In this document: in pieces, positions 1-10,000 of the stretch
Layout: every line of letters starts with the position of its first letter
Numbering within the stretch: position 1 is the first letter of the stretch
Origin: Rhodanobacter humi
GTDB lineage: Bacteria; Pseudomonadota; Gammaproteobacteria; Xanthomonadales; Rhodanobacteraceae
Length of the DNA stretch: 64,000 bases
NCBI RefSeq assembly: GCF_041107455.1
Contig: NZ_JBGBPY010000001.1
Span: forward strand, 2,604,001 to 2,668,000
Reading direction: 5' to 3'
Made by a program: the position numbers and the translations under genes
The notes under the pieces: generated by a model
The model's database searches: none
What the model was told of the DNA's origin: nothing
The model's input: the letters and a program-made list of their open reading frames with translations, nothing else

Positions 1-188
1 GCGCGTTCGAGCGCTTCATGGTCGGCTTCAGCCAGAACGCCGGCGTCGAACTGCTGCAGTCCTGGGGCGTGCGGTTGCCGCCGTGGTTCGCGCAGATCCA
101 CGCGCTGGCGCCGGAGCTGTCGCTGCTGCGCGATGCGAAGGCCGGCACGCCGAACGTCTACGCGTACTGCTTCTGCTCGCCGCATTGA
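1..188 (+). CDS. C-terminal fragment of an unidentified protein
   Basis: An open frame enters from the left edge and ends at TGA 186-188, giving about 61 residues that finish in YAYCFCSPH. The piece is rich in aromatic and Leu residues and has two closely spaced Cys near the end. Codon use is GC-rich like that of the neighbours, so it reads as a real 3' end. I do not recognise the family and do not assign a function. The start lies outside the window. Confidence 0.55.
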   Translation, partial: AFERFMVGFSQNAGVELLQSWGVRLPPWFAQIHALAPELSLLRDAKAGTPNVYAYCFCSPH

Positions 189-246
189 GCGGCGCGTCGC
201 GCAACCGGCGTGTCGCTGCGGAACCGACGGTCGCGCGGCTGCTGGC

Positions 247-312
247 GTAGGTCGGGATTCATCCCGACAACGCTTTTCCCGAGGCATCGGGTCGGGATGA
301 ATCCCAACCTAC
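247..312. repeat. REP-type inverted repeat
   Basis: Two 22-nt arms (247-268 and 291-312) are inverted copies with one or two mismatches. Each begins GTAGGT and carries a TCGGGAT core. They flank a 22-nt centre. This is the layout of short palindromic REP elements scattered between genes in Xanthomonadales. The right arm contains the stop codon of the minus-strand ABC ATPase, so it may also form that gene's 3' hairpin. Confidence 0.75.
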
Positions 313-1148
313 GGCGACTCCACCGTGGCGTGGTACCAATCGCCGTGCCGCGTCACGCGCACCGGCATGCCGAACGTCTCACCCAGCGCGGCGTCGGTGA
401 GCGTGACGGCCTTGTCGCCCTGGTGCAGCACGCGGCCATCCTTGAGCAGCAGCACTTGGCCGATCTCGGGGAGGATTTCCTCGACATGGTGGGTCACCAG
501 CAGCAAGGTGGTGCCGCCGCGGGCCAGCACACGCAGGCTTTCCAGGAAGCGGCGGCGGCTGGCGGGGTCCAGCCCCGCGCAGGGTTCGTCCAGCAGCAGC
601 GCGCGCGGGTGGTGCACCAGGGCGCGGGCGATCAGCACGCGGCGCGCCTCGCCGGTGGACAGGCTGGCCATGGCGCGGCCGATCAGCTGGCCGGCGCCGA
701 GCTGTTCCAGCGCCGTCCGCGCGCGTTCGTGCATATCGTCGCTGACGCGATGATCCAGGCCGAGGCCGCGTGCGGCGAAGAAGCCGGAGACCACCGCCTC
801 GAACACTTCCAGCGGCACGTCGCTGGTGTAGTCGTTCTGCAGTGCGGGGGAGACGATGCCCAGCAGCCCGCGCAGCTCGGCCACATTCCAATGCGTGCGG
901 CCGAACACGCGCACCGGGTTGCCACCGTCGCTCGGCACCAGCGGATACAGCTGGCGCGCGACCAGCTGCACCAGGGTGGACTTGCCCGAGCCGTTCGCGC
1001 CGAGGATCGCAGTGTGTCGGCCCGCCTCGACGCGCAGGCTGAAACGGTCCAGCGCGGGGCGGCCGCCGCGCAGCACGGTGGCGTCGTTGATCTCCAGCAA
1101 TGGCAGGGTGGAGGCATTGGTGGCGTCGGCATTCATGCGTCGAACCAT
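309..1148 (-). CDS. ABC transporter ATP-binding protein (solo ATPase, YlmA-like)
   Basis: About 279 residues making one ABC nucleotide-binding domain. Visible motifs are Walker A GANGSGKST, a Q-loop region with SPALQ, the signature LSTGEARR, Walker B ALLLDEP followed by D-loop GLDPAS, and an H-loop in LLVTHHVEE. It should hydrolyse ATP on the cytoplasmic side. No permease or binding protein is adjacent, so the cargo cannot be inferred. The family resembles the YlmA/ModF-like stand-alone ATPases. The start is uncertain: in-frame ATGs lie at 1163, 1148 and 1136. I chose 1148 because a G-rich stretch precedes it. The stop lies inside a REP palindrome. Confidence 0.85.
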   Translation of the reverse strand: MVRRMNADATNASTLPLLEINDATVLRGGRPALDRFSLRVEAGRHTAILGANGSGKSTLVQLVARQLYPLVPSDGGNPVRVFGRTHWNVAELRGLLGIVSPALQNDYTSDVPLEVFEAVVSGFFAARGLGLDHRVSDDMHERARTALEQLGAGQLIGRAMASLSTGEARRVLIARALVHHPRALLLDEPCAGLDPASRRRFLESLRVLARGGTTLLLVTHHVEEILPEIGQVLLLKDGRVLHQGDKAVTLTDAALGETFGMPVRVTRHGDWYHATVESP

Positions 1149-1328
1149 GCCGGCAAACCCCATGGCCTGCAAGGCGTACGGACGTCGAGACGTCCAAACG
1201 AAGCGCGGTGGATTGTCGAGAAAGCGCTTTCCTGCGCTTTCCCGACTCGCTTGGCCCGGTGTGGCCGGGCCAAGCTCCGCCGATCCGGCGCGTGCGCGCC
1301 CGACCGGCGAGCGATCCATCCATGGATC

Positions 1329-1365
1329 GCAGTAGCGGGCTGTCTTGTGGCAGCCCGCTACTGCG
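1329..1365. terminator. Perfect hairpin, possible terminator of the lipoprotein gene
   Basis: A perfect 15-bp stem (1329-1343 with 1351-1365, core AGTAGCGGGCTG) closes a 7-nt loop. It overlaps the stop codon of the minus-strand lipoprotein gene. No T-run follows on either strand, so it could equally be a REP-like palindrome that limits 3' decay. Confidence 0.45.
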
Positions 1366-1582
1366 TCTGCGCCTCGATCTGCTTGCGCTGGTCCTCGGCC
1401 TGCTTGTCCACGATCTTCTGCACGTCCTTCGCGCGCTGTTCGTCGGCCTTCATCGCATCCCACGGCGTGGCAACGCGGCTGCTGGCGGCGGCAGCGGGTT
1501 GCGCGGCGGCTTGCGGTGTCGGCGGCTTGCCGGAACAGGCGGCGAGGGCGAGCAGGCACAACAGTGGCAGCATGGTTTTCAT
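1358..1582 (-). CDS. Small exported lipoprotein
   Basis: 74 residues. The N-terminus MKTMLPLLCLLALAAC is a type II signal peptide with lipobox LAAC at Cys16, so the mature protein should be lipid-anchored. The rest is Ala/Pro-rich and then a charged helix (about residues 41-74) rich in Lys, Gln and Asp with heptad-like spacing. The start at 1582 is supported by GAGGG about 7 nt upstream and by the signal peptide. A longer reading frame upstream lacks these signs. No domain recognised. It is divergent from the SDR gene. Confidence 0.75.
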   Translation of the reverse strand: MKTMLPLLCLLALAACSGKPPTPQAAAQPAAAASSRVATPWDAMKADEQRAKDVQKIVDKQAEDQRKQIEAQTQ

Positions 1583-1661
1583 CGCAGGGCCCTCGTCGGA
1601 TGCAGGCTTCGAGTGTCCCGCCGTGCGCCCGTGCCAGCAAGGCCTCGTGTAAGCTCGCCCC

Positions 1662-2444
1662 ATGAACAGCCGCATCGACGCCTGGCAGCTGCATGGCCAT
1701 ACCGCTCTGATCACCGGCGCCAGCAAGGGCATCGGCTACGCCACGGCGCGCGAGCTGGCCGGGCTGGGCGCGAACCTGCTGCTGGTGGCGCGCGACGAGG
1801 ACTACCTCGAACAGGTGCGCGTCGAGCTGGCCGACGAGCATGACGGCATCGACGTGTACGCGCTGGGCGCCGACCTCGCCGAGGCGGAGGACCGGCTTGC
1901 GGTGTTCGACTGGGTGGCCGATCTCGGCCTGCCGCTGTCGCTGCTGGTCAACAACGCCGGCGGCAACCTGCCGAAGCCGGCGCTGGAGTATGGCGACGAC
2001 GACCTGCGCGCGATCTTCGAGCTGAACCTGTTCGCGGCGTTCGAGATGTGCCGGCTGGCGCATCCGCAGCTGGTGCAGCATGCGAACGCGGCGATCGTCA
2101 ACGTGGGTTCGGTGTCCGGCATCACCCACGTGCGCACCGGCGCCGCCTACGGCATGAGCAAGGCCGCGCTGCACCAGCTCACCCGCAACCTCGCCGCGGA
2201 GTGGGCGGTGGACGGCATCCGCGTCAACGCGGTGGCGCCGTGGTACATCCGCACCCAGCGCACCGACACCGCGCTGGCCGACGAGGATTACCTGGAGGAA
2301 GTGCTGGACCGCACGCCGCTGCGCCGCATCGGCGAGCCGGAGGAAGTGGCGGCAGCGATCGCCTTCCTGTGCCTGCCCGCGGCCAGCTACATCACGGGCC
2401 AGGTGCTGGGCGTGGACGGCGGCTTCCTCAATTACGGCTTCTGA
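1662..2444 (+). CDS. SDR family oxidoreductase (tropinone-reductase-like)
   Basis: 260 residues of a classical short-chain dehydrogenase. It has TGASKGIG (NAD(P)-binding, about residues 19-26), NNAG, the catalytic Ser in NVGSVSG, YGMSK (Tyr-x3-Lys pair) and a C-terminal GQVLGVDGG. The overall sequence pattern fits the tropinone-reductase-like group, whose bacterial substrates are mostly unknown. Expected to be a soluble tetramer using NAD(P)H. It stands alone: the lipoprotein gene is divergent and a REP repeat follows the stop. Confidence 0.9.
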   Translation: MNSRIDAWQLHGHTALITGASKGIGYATARELAGLGANLLLVARDEDYLEQVRVELADEHDGIDVYALGADLAEAEDRLAVFDWVADLGLPLSLLVNNAGGNLPKPALEYGDDDLRAIFELNLFAAFEMCRLAHPQLVQHANAAIVNVGSVSGITHVRTGAAYGMSKAALHQLTRNLAAEWAVDGIRVNAVAPWYIRTQRTDTALADEDYLEEVLDRTPLRRIGEPEEVAAAIAFLCLPAASYITGQVLGVDGGFLNYGF

Positions 2445-2466
2445 CCTTCTTGCCGCAGGAGCGGCC

Positions 2467-2534
2467 GTAGGAGCGGCCGTAGGAGCGGCTTCAGCCGCGA
2501 TTCCCGCAGCCATCGCGGCTGAAGCCGCTCCTAC
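2467..2534. repeat. REP element with partial tandem unit
   Basis: Two partial units starting GTAGGAGCGGC (2467 and 2479) lead into a near-perfect inverted repeat with arms 2479-2500 and 2513-2534. The sequence class (GTAGGAGCGGCTTCAGCC) is a very common intergenic palindrome in Xanthomonadales. The right arm carries the TAG stop of the minus-strand gene at 2531-3169, so the element lies between two convergent genes and could form a hairpin in both transcripts. Confidence 0.8.
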
Positions 2535-3169
2535 GGTCCGCCGCAGCCTTGCAGTTGCGCACGCAGTTCGGTCTCGCGCCGGAGCAGCGGCGGCTGGTCG
2601 CTCTTGAAGGCGCGGCCGAGCTGGTGTTCGTTCTCCGCCCAGTCCTTGCGTAGCACTTCGCAGACTTCCTGCGGGTCCAGCTCGCGGCAGCGATCCCGCA
2701 CGAAGGTGTAGTAGCCCGAAACCATCGCGGCATTGGGCTGGTCGCGACCCATGCGGTTCCCTGCGTTGTATTGCTGAGTCAGTGAGGTGGGCACGCCGAC
2801 GATGCCCAGCGGCGCGTAGTAGCCGGGCGGTTGGCCGTTGGGGCTGACGTAGGTCTTGCCGTCGGTGGCGCGCACGCACTGGTACAGCACGGGTATCGGC
2901 GCAGCGGGCGGTGGCGGAGGTTCCGGTGCCGCCGCGATGGCCGGTGGCGCACCGGCGGCCGGCGTCGGCGCCGGTGGTGCGGGTTCGGGTGCCGGCGGCG
3001 CGTCGAGGGTGATCCGGCGCTGGGCTTGCGCGCCGGGGCAGGGCGTGGACTGGTAGCTGGCTTCGCCGTGCGCTCCCGTGCATCGGTACACCGTCTGCGC
3101 GAGGCAGGGCGCCGACAGGCCGGCGCCGAGCAGCGCGAGGAAGGTGGGCAGGGCAGGCAGGTGCGGCAT
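2531..3169 (-). CDS. DUF4124-like exported protein
   Basis: 212 residues. A cleavable signal peptide (MPHLPALPTFLALLGAG to about residue 25) precedes a short DUF4124-type segment, VYRCTGAHGEASYQSTPCPG, with its two Cys. A Pro/Ala-rich linker (about 55-90) follows, then a second Cys-containing segment LYQCVRATDGKTYVS resembling a repeat of the first. The C-terminal half is helical and charged. Envelope localisation is inferred; the molecular role is unknown. It lies 23 nt downstream of the DegV gene on the same strand and is probably co-transcribed with it. Confidence 0.75.
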   Translation of the reverse strand: MPHLPALPTFLALLGAGLSAPCLAQTVYRCTGAHGEASYQSTPCPGAQAQRRITLDAPPAPEPAPPAPTPAAGAPPAIAAAPEPPPPPAAPIPVLYQCVRATDGKTYVSPNGQPPGYYAPLGIVGVPTSLTQQYNAGNRMGRDQPNAAMVSGYYTFVRDRCRELDPQEVCEVLRKDWAENEHQLGRAFKSDQPPLLRRETELRAQLQGCGGP

Positions 3170-3192
3170 CGTGCGTTCCGCCGAACCGAGGC

Positions 3193-4137
3193 TCAGAAGG
3201 CGGCCTCGTGCTCCTCGGCGGCAAAGCCCAGCGTCACCGCGCCTTCGCCCACGTTGACCATGCCGGTGATGCTCATCGGCGCCTCCAGCAGGGTGACGCC
3301 GCATTCCTCGCAGGCCGCGCGCAGGCCGGCGTAGCCGGGCAGGTGCGACAGCACGGCGAGGTCGCCGCCATAGCTGGCGCAGACCATCGGCACCAGCAGG
3401 CCGGCGCGCACGCGGGCGGCGGCGTAGTCGAACAGCTGCTGCGCGCCCTGCTCGAAGCCGCGCGCCTTGCCCACCGGGCCGGTCTCGCCGCGGAAGCAGC
3501 GCAGGATCGGCTTGATGTCGAGTGCCGAGCCCAGCATCGCGCTGAACAGGCCCACGCTGCGGTCGTTCTTCTTCTTGGCGCGGGCGCGCAGGTAGTACAG
3601 GTCGCGCGGCAGCATGTAGCCGTAGCTGTGCTGGGCGATGTGGTTGAGCCGCTCGCGGATCGTGGCCGGCGCCTCGTCGGCGGCGATCAGCCGGGCCGCC
3701 TCCCAGATCGCCGGCGCGGCGCCGGCGAAGATGTTGCGGGTGTCGATCACCCGCAGCAGGAACGGGCCGGGGATGCCGGCCGGTTCGCGCACCTCGCGGT
3801 AGCCGCGCAGCACCGCGAAGCTGGCGCGCACCACGTTGTCGTGGATCGGGCTGCGGGTGGCGGTGATGGTGAGGCAGAACACGCAGTCCTGCTCCAGCAC
3901 CAGCCGCCCCAGGAACAGCTGCTGCACTTCCTCCGCCGTGGTCGGCTCGGTTTCCGCCGAATGGCTGCGGCTGCCGAGGCGGCGGTTGATGAAGCGCTGG
4001 ATCTCCGCCGGGTCGCGGTCGTCCATGAAGGTCTCGCCGTCCACCTTCACGGTGATCGGCAGCACGGTGATGCGGTGCTCTGCAAGAAACGCCTGCGGCA
4101 GGTCGCAGGCGGCGTCCATGGTCAGCCCCATGCGCAT
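3193..4137 (-). CDS. DegV family protein
   Basis: 314 residues matching the DegV/fatty-acid-binding EDD-fold family. The start MRMGLTMDAACDLP, the central ITATRSPIHDN (ligand-carboxylate contact region), KPILRCFRGETGPVGKARG and the C-terminal SITGMVNVGEGAVTLGF are typical. Members bind a long-chain fatty acid; FakB proteins present it to a FakA kinase. No fakA-like kinase is visible here, so the function stays open. The start at 4137 is preceded by GAGGGGG at good spacing. Divergent from amn, with about 180 nt between them. Confidence 0.85.
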   Translation of the reverse strand: MRMGLTMDAACDLPQAFLAEHRITVLPITVKVDGETFMDDRDPAEIQRFINRRLGSRSHSAETEPTTAEEVQQLFLGRLVLEQDCVFCLTITATRSPIHDNVVRASFAVLRGYREVREPAGIPGPFLLRVIDTRNIFAGAAPAIWEAARLIAADEAPATIRERLNHIAQHSYGYMLPRDLYYLRARAKKKNDRSVGLFSAMLGSALDIKPILRCFRGETGPVGKARGFEQGAQQLFDYAAARVRAGLLVPMVCASYGGDLAVLSHLPGYAGLRAACEECGVTLLEAPMSITGMVNVGEGAVTLGFAAEEHEAAF

Positions 4138-4315
4138 GTGTCATCCCCCTCAGAATGGCGTTCGCAACATAACACGCGGATGCGCCGAATTCCGGTCGGC
4201 GGGCGCCGGCGCGCCTGCGTGCATACATAATGTGGGCAGACCCGAGGTTTCCGCCGGCGTGGCGTCGCCGGCATCCTCCGCCGGCGCGGAGGCCACCCGC
4301 ACAAGGCAAGACCGC

Positions 4316-5107
4316 ATGAAAGAGAAGCAAGAGATCGTCGCCAATTGGCTGCCCCGCTACACCGGCACTCCGCTGGAGCAGTTCGGCCAGCACATCCTGC
4401 TCACCAACTTCGGCCACTACGTGGACCTGTTCGCCGACTGGCACGGCGTGGAGGTGCATGGCCGCGACCGCCCGATGCCGAACGCCACCGCCGACGGCAT
4501 CACCCTGATCAACTTCGGCATGGGCAGCCCCAACGCGGCCACCGTGATGGACCTGCTCGGCGCGATCGCGCCGAAGGCCGCGCTGTTCCTGGGCAAGTGC
4601 GGCGGGCTCAAGAGGAAGAACCAGATCGGCGACCTGGTCCTGCCGATCGCCGCGATCCGCGGCGAGGGCACCAGCAACGACTACCTGCCGCCCGAGGTGC
4701 CGGCACTGCCCGCGTTCCAGCTGCAGCGCGGCGTCTCCACCATGATCCGCGACCTCGGCCACGACTACTGGACCGGCACCGTCTACACCACCAACCGCCG
4801 GGTCTGGGAACACGACGAGGACTTCAAGGCCTACCTGCGGCGCACCCGCTGCATGGCGGTGGACATGGAGACCGCCACCATCTTCGCGGCCGGCTTCGCC
4901 AACCAGATCCCTTGCGGCGCCCTGCTGCTGGTCTCCGACCAGCCGATGATCCCGGAGGGCGTGAAGACCGAGGCCAGCGACCGCAAGGTCACCGAGAAGT
5001 ACGTCGAGGCGCACATCCGCATCGGCATCGAGGCGCTCAAGCTGGTCCGCCGCAACGGCCGCAGCGTGAAGCACCTGCGCTTCGAGGAGGATGGCGAGGG
5101 GGAGTGA
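4316..5107 (+). CDS. amn: AMP nucleosidase (short form)
   Basis: 263 residues of the PNP/UDP phosphorylase fold. The N-terminus KQEIVANWLPRYTG, followed by HILLTNFGHYVDLF, FLGKCGGLK and MAVDMETATIF, is characteristic of AMP nucleosidase, which hydrolyses AMP to adenine and ribose-5-phosphate in the cytoplasm. It is the short form, without the extra N-terminal domain of the about 480-residue enterobacterial enzyme. The ATG at 4316 agrees with the conserved family start and has AAGG upstream. Monocistronic by appearance. A decayed gene follows. Confidence 0.88.
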   Translation: MKEKQEIVANWLPRYTGTPLEQFGQHILLTNFGHYVDLFADWHGVEVHGRDRPMPNATADGITLINFGMGSPNAATVMDLLGAIAPKAALFLGKCGGLKRKNQIGDLVLPIAAIRGEGTSNDYLPPEVPALPAFQLQRGVSTMIRDLGHDYWTGTVYTTNRRVWEHDEDFKAYLRRTRCMAVDMETATIFAAGFANQIPCGALLLVSDQPMIPEGVKTEASDRKVTEKYVEAHIRIGIEALKLVRRNGRSVKHLRFEEDGEGE

Positions 5108-5219
5108 GGCGGGTCCGCCGACGCAGGGCGGCCCGCTTGCGTCGGGTGGTCGTTCCCTGCTGATCATGCGTGCTTCCTTACCGGGCGACCGGGAGGAAGC
5201 GCGAAGGCTGGAGTTCGCG

Positions 5220-6466
5220 ATGACAGAGCGGCAGACGGGCCTGGCGGCGGATTTCCGAGAGCGGGCGCGATTCGCGCTGGGCCGCGGCGACGAGGCGCTG
5301 GCGGAACAGTCCTTCGCCCGCGTGCTGGACAGCGAGCCCGGCGACCTGGAGGCGCTGCAGTTTTTGGCCGCACGCCATTTCGAGCGCGGCGAAGCCGCCC
5401 GGGCGATCGAGCACCTGCAGCTGGCGCATCGTGCCCACCCGCGCGAGCCGGGGGGGGGGGGGCTGCACCAGCTGGGCACGGTGCGGATGGCGCTGGCGGA
5501 TCATGCGGGCGCGGCCGCCGATCTCGACAAGGCGCTGGCGTTGGCGCGGCGGATGTTCGTGGCCCGCCTGCGGCTTGGCGTGGCGCTGGCTCAACGACGC
5601 GACCACCGCGCCCGGCATCCGCGCAGCGGTGCAGCATGCAATGCGCCTCGTGGATGCTGGGCGGCACGCCTTGTTCGACGGCATGCTGGAACCGCTGCGC
5701 GAACGCTACGACCACTCGGAACTGCGCCGTGTCGAGCAATGCCTCGCGATCTACCTGCACGAGCAGCCGGCGAACCTGCCCGATCTGCGGCAGCAGCCGA
5801 AATTCCCGTACTTCCCCGGCATTCCCAGCCGGACCTATTACCCGCGCGAACGCTTCCCCGAACTCGAGGTGCTGGAGGCGGGCGCCGCCGCGATCCGCGG
5901 GGAACTGCGTGCTGTGCTGGAGTAGCCGCGGGATCTGGAAGCCTTCCTCAAGACCGGCACACGGGAGCAACTGGAGACCATGCTGCACGGCTCGGGCGCG
6001 CAGCCGGCGGCGTGGGACGCGTATTTCCTCTACCACCACGGGCAGCGCTACGACGCGCACTGCGCGGCCTGCCCGCAAACCACCGCGCTGGTCGAGCGGA
6101 TGCCGTTGTCGCGGATCCGCGAACACGGGCCGGAGACGCTGTTCTCGGTGCTGCGCCCCGGCACCCACATCCTGCCGCACCGCGGTGTCACCAACACGCG
6201 CCTGGTCGCCCACTTGCCGCTGATCGTGCCGAAGGGTTGCGCGCTGAACGTGGGCGGGGAGATTCACGAGTGGCAGGAAGGCCGCTGCGCCACCTTCGAC
6301 GACACCTTCGAGCACGAGGCCTGGAATCGCAGTGACGAGACCTGCGTGGTGCTGATCTATGGACTGCTGGAACCCCGACCCCAGCGAGTCGGAGCGCACC
6401 GCCATCGCCACCTTGGTCGCCGGCATCGGCGACTTCAACCGCAGTTGCGGGTTGCCGGGGGAGTGA
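5220..6466 (+). pseudogene. Decayed TPR / aspartyl-asparaginyl beta-hydroxylase gene
   Basis: The frame from ATG 5220 encodes TPR-like helices for about 120 codons. Around 5585 the reading continues only in the next frame (WLNDATTAP onward), apparently after an internal deletion. That frame meets TAG at 5923-5925, continues through FLYHHGQRY, LPHRGVTN and FEHEAWN (the likely iron-binding His motifs of the 2-oxoglutarate hydroxylase fold), then needs a +1 shift near 6361 to reach DCWNPDPSE and the TGA at 6464-6466. Together these are three lesions. A run of 13 G at 5450-5462 lies inside the TPR part but keeps the frame. The intact family couples TPRs to an Asp/Asn beta-hydroxylase domain. The neighbouring receptor and sulfotransferase genes suggest it once belonged to that module. 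Confidence 0.8.
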
Positions 6467-7032
6467 GGTGAGGCCTGGCGTGGCGGGTTTCGAATGCCGC
6501 ATTGGCATGATCCAGTCAATGCAACAGGCCATGTGCTGACTGCGGTTGCCTGATATTTCGCGGATGTTGTTGCCGTAAATATGTGCGGCCGAGGCGAAAT
6601 TTCAAATAAGCATTATGGCCGGTCAGATTGCCGCCGATGCAAGACGGTGCATGTCATTGCATGCAACGACATGGATCATGCACATATCGAGGTTGCCATG
6701 TTGCAACGCGATCGTTCGTGCGTAATTTTGCGCAAGATGCGCAGCATATATCGTTTGCCTCGGCATGCCGAAAGATATTGCGTAAACGGTTGGTTTATAA
6801 AGGATAAATCGTGATTTCTTGTTTGTTGACTTTGCGTTAGACGGATGTTTACTGTCGGTGCGCTTCTAGCGATGTGCTGGATGCAATGCGGTTGCTGCGA
6901 CTCGACATGGTTTCGTTCCAGATGGGTATGCGCACTGGGGCAGTGCGCAGGAGCCGGACAGAGCCAGGCAGACACCGTGTCGGCCAGCAATCAGAAAAAT
7001 GTCGTCATTTTCACTGGGGAGTTTTTAATCTC
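6467..7032. other. Long AT-rich intergenic/leader region before the first receptor
   Basis: 566 nt with no convincing gene. From about 6550 to 6860 the base composition drops well below that of the neighbours. A conserved promoter-like block lies at 6811-6853, and the rest of the stretch to 7032 would be a leader of about 180 nt. Its last part, GGGGAGTTTTTAATC before the ATG, is repeated almost exactly ahead of the second receptor. A 77-codon open frame at 6581-6814 has no ribosome site or recognisable similarity and is not called. Confidence 0.6.
6811..6853 (+). promoter_or_regulatory. Candidate promoter of receptor 1 (duplicated block)
   Basis: A block containing TTGACT (6826-6831), a 16-nt spacer and TTTACT (6848-6853) is repeated at 10701-10743 with only a few changes, while the flanking DNA differs. 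That conservation in two copies, with a -35-like hexamer, makes it the best promoter candidate for the receptor gene. Confidence 0.5.
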
Positions 7033-10000
7033 ATGAATTCCATGAAGTTCAACAACAGGGCGCGTCGCTCCACGGCGCGTCGCACCGCGCTGGCTCTGGC
7101 CATCGCCGCAGGCGTCGGTTTGTCCGGGCAGGTGCTGGCACAGGCCACCACCGGTTCCGTGTTCGGTACCGCGCCGGTGTCGGCGGGCGAGACGGTTCGC
7201 ATCGTCAACAACGCGACCGGCCTGACCCGCGAGGTGGCGGTCGGCAGCGATGGCCGTTATGGCGCCAACCAGTTGCCGGTGGGCGACTACACCGTGTCGC
7301 TGATGCAGGGCGGCAATGCCGTTGCCACGAAGGACCACGTGACGGTAAGCGTGAGCGGCGGTACGCAGGTGCCGTTCGCTACCGCTGAAGGCGGCAAGAA
7401 CGTGCAGAACCTCTCCAGCGTCACGGTCACGGCCAACTCGCTGCCGTCGATCGACGTGTCCTCCACCCGCCAGACCTCGGTGATGACCGCGCAGCAGCTG
7501 AAGGTTCTGCCGCTGGCGCACAGCGCCGAGGCGATCGCGCTGCTCGCTCCCGGCGTGAACCTGGGCGGTGGCACCCTCGGCAATGGCCCGACCGGTACGC
7601 CGCTGGTTTCCATGGGTGGCAACAGCGTCGTGGAAAACGCCTATTACCTCAACGGCTTCAACACCACCGACCCGATCGGTGGCGCGGGCGGCGTGGCGCT
7701 GCCGTACTTCGCCATTGCCGAGCAGCAGACCATCACGTCCGGCTACGGTCCCGAGTACGGTCGTTCGACCGGCGGCGTGATCAGCCAGATCGGCAAACGC
7801 GGCAGCAACGACTTCCATGCCGGTGTGATGGTGTCCTGGCGTCCGGATTGGGCCCAGGGCAACTTCGACAACGTGTATTACATGAATCCGCGGACGCCGG
7901 TGGGTGCCGTGGACAGCAACGGCAACCCTACCTTGGCCGCCAGCCAAGGCAGCACGGCCTATGCTCCCGGCTACGGCCGGATCCAGACGGGCAAGCGGCA
8001 GAACAGCAACTGGTCGACGGTGTATGACGCCTACGTCAGCGGCCCGCTGATCAAGGACAAGCTGTTCTTCTACGTCACGGCCGAATGGCAGCACGACAGC
8101 GACCAGAGCGGCGTGCAGAACTTCGGCATCACGTCGCCGCAGGGCTACTTCCAGTCGAGGGCTTTCAAGAGCCCCAAGATGTACGGCAAGTTGGACTGGA
8201 ACATCAACGACAACAACGTGCTGGAGTTGACGGGCGTCCAGAGCCAGAACCAGGAGCTCAGCAACAACTTCTACAACTACGATTACACGAACCAGAAGGT
8301 CGACAACCTCTACGGTCCGGGCGTGACGACCAAGGATACCTTCAAGATCGGCATCCTGAAGTACACCTCGTATATCACCGACAGCCTCACGCTCGAAATG
8401 CAGTATGGCGTGATGAGCGGGGAGTATTTCAGTGGCCTGAGCGGCGTAAACGCGGCCCCGGTGACCTTCACGGGAGTGCCCGTGCCGGCGGGCGTTACCG
8501 TTCCGAACCTGGTTGACACCACCATCGGCAACCCGGGCCACACCACCAAGGACGCCAACCTGCGCGTCGACTTTGACTGGAAGATCACGGCCGACCACGA
8601 CCTCAAGTTCGGCATCGACAACATCCAGTATCGGGACGATGACGACGGCACCTCGATCCTTGGCGGCGGTGCCTACAACTACGTACAGGGCATTCCGTCC
8701 ACTTTCTCGAACTCGCCTTTCATCGGCAGCCCGGGTTTCGGCAATTACGTCGTCGAATCCCTTGTACAACAGAACGTCACGATTGCGGCCCGCCAGAAGG
8801 CGCAGTACGTGGAAGACCGCTGGCAGGTCACGCCCAACCTGTTGCTTGACCTTGGCCTGCGCAACGACCAGTTCGAAAACACCGGTCCCGGTGGTCTTGC
8901 CTACGTGAAGGAAACCAGCCCGCAGTGGGCGCCGCGCCTGGGCTTCAGCTGGGACGTGTTTGGTGACAGCACGTTCAAGGTCTTCGGTAACGCGGGGCGT
9001 TACTACTTGGCGTTGCCGGCGGGTCTGGCCGCACGCAACTCTGCGTTCGGCTCGATCAACGGCACCATCGTCTCCACCTACACGGGCATGACTGCGACGG
9101 GTGTGCCGACCGGGCTGACTCCGCTTCCGGTGGCGCCGATTCCGGGTGTGACACTCCCGCCGGGGTATTTCTCGTCGGATGGCGAGAATGGTCTCGTCGG
9201 CAACATCAAGGACTATGCCTCGACCAACCTCAAGCCGCAGTATCAGGATGAATACGTGCTGGGCTTCCAGAAGATGCTCGGCGACACCGGTCTGGTGCTC
9301 GGCTCGCAGGCGACCTTCCAGAAGGCCGGCAATCTCGTGGATGACACCGACGTCGCAGTTACGGATGCCAATGGCAATCTCGTTAACGTCATTGCGGGTC
9401 TGGTCAATCCGGGCAAGACCAATTACATCCCGCAACCCGGCGGTGCGATCACGTGGGACCCGAACACGGGCGCCGGGATTTATACGCAGGATCGACCGTT
9501 CATCGGATTCCCGAAGCCGTCGCGCAAATACTACGCTCTGGATACCTATCTGGAACACACTTGGGACGGCAAGTGGTTCGGCAAAATCGACTACCTGTTC
9601 TCCAGGTCGTACGGCAGCACCGAAGGTCCGACCGACACCGCGATCGGGCAGATCACGAACCAGACGAATGGTGGTTTTTCGGGTTCGACCACGGCGCAGT
9701 GGGATTTCCCGAACCTCATGGCATACGCCAACGGTGAACAGGCCAATAGCCACCGCCACACCATCAAGGCCTTTGGCTCGTATGCCATCACGCCGGAATG
9801 GATGGTCAGCGGCACCTTCATCATGCAGTCGGGTGCGCCGAACGTGTGCCTGAGCGGTTACGGCTCCGTAATTGATCCGGACGCGTACAACGGCCCCTAT
9901 CAGCACTTCTGCGGTGGTGTACCGAGCGCCTATACGGGCCTGACGGGCCCGGGCTACCCGGGTCAGCCGCCTAACAAAGATGGTTCGTATAACCCCATCG

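Noticed and set aside
5450-5462. G13 tract as an active phase-variation switch
   Set aside because: The gene carries other lesions, so a change in tract length could not restore it.
2531-5479. 982-codon minus frame spanning amn and DegV genes
   Set aside because: Only its last 212 codons (DUF4124-like protein) are real; the rest is antisense or out of frame.
6581-6814. 77-codon frame in the AT-rich receptor leader
   Set aside because: No ribosome site, no recognisable sequence, overlaps promoter region.
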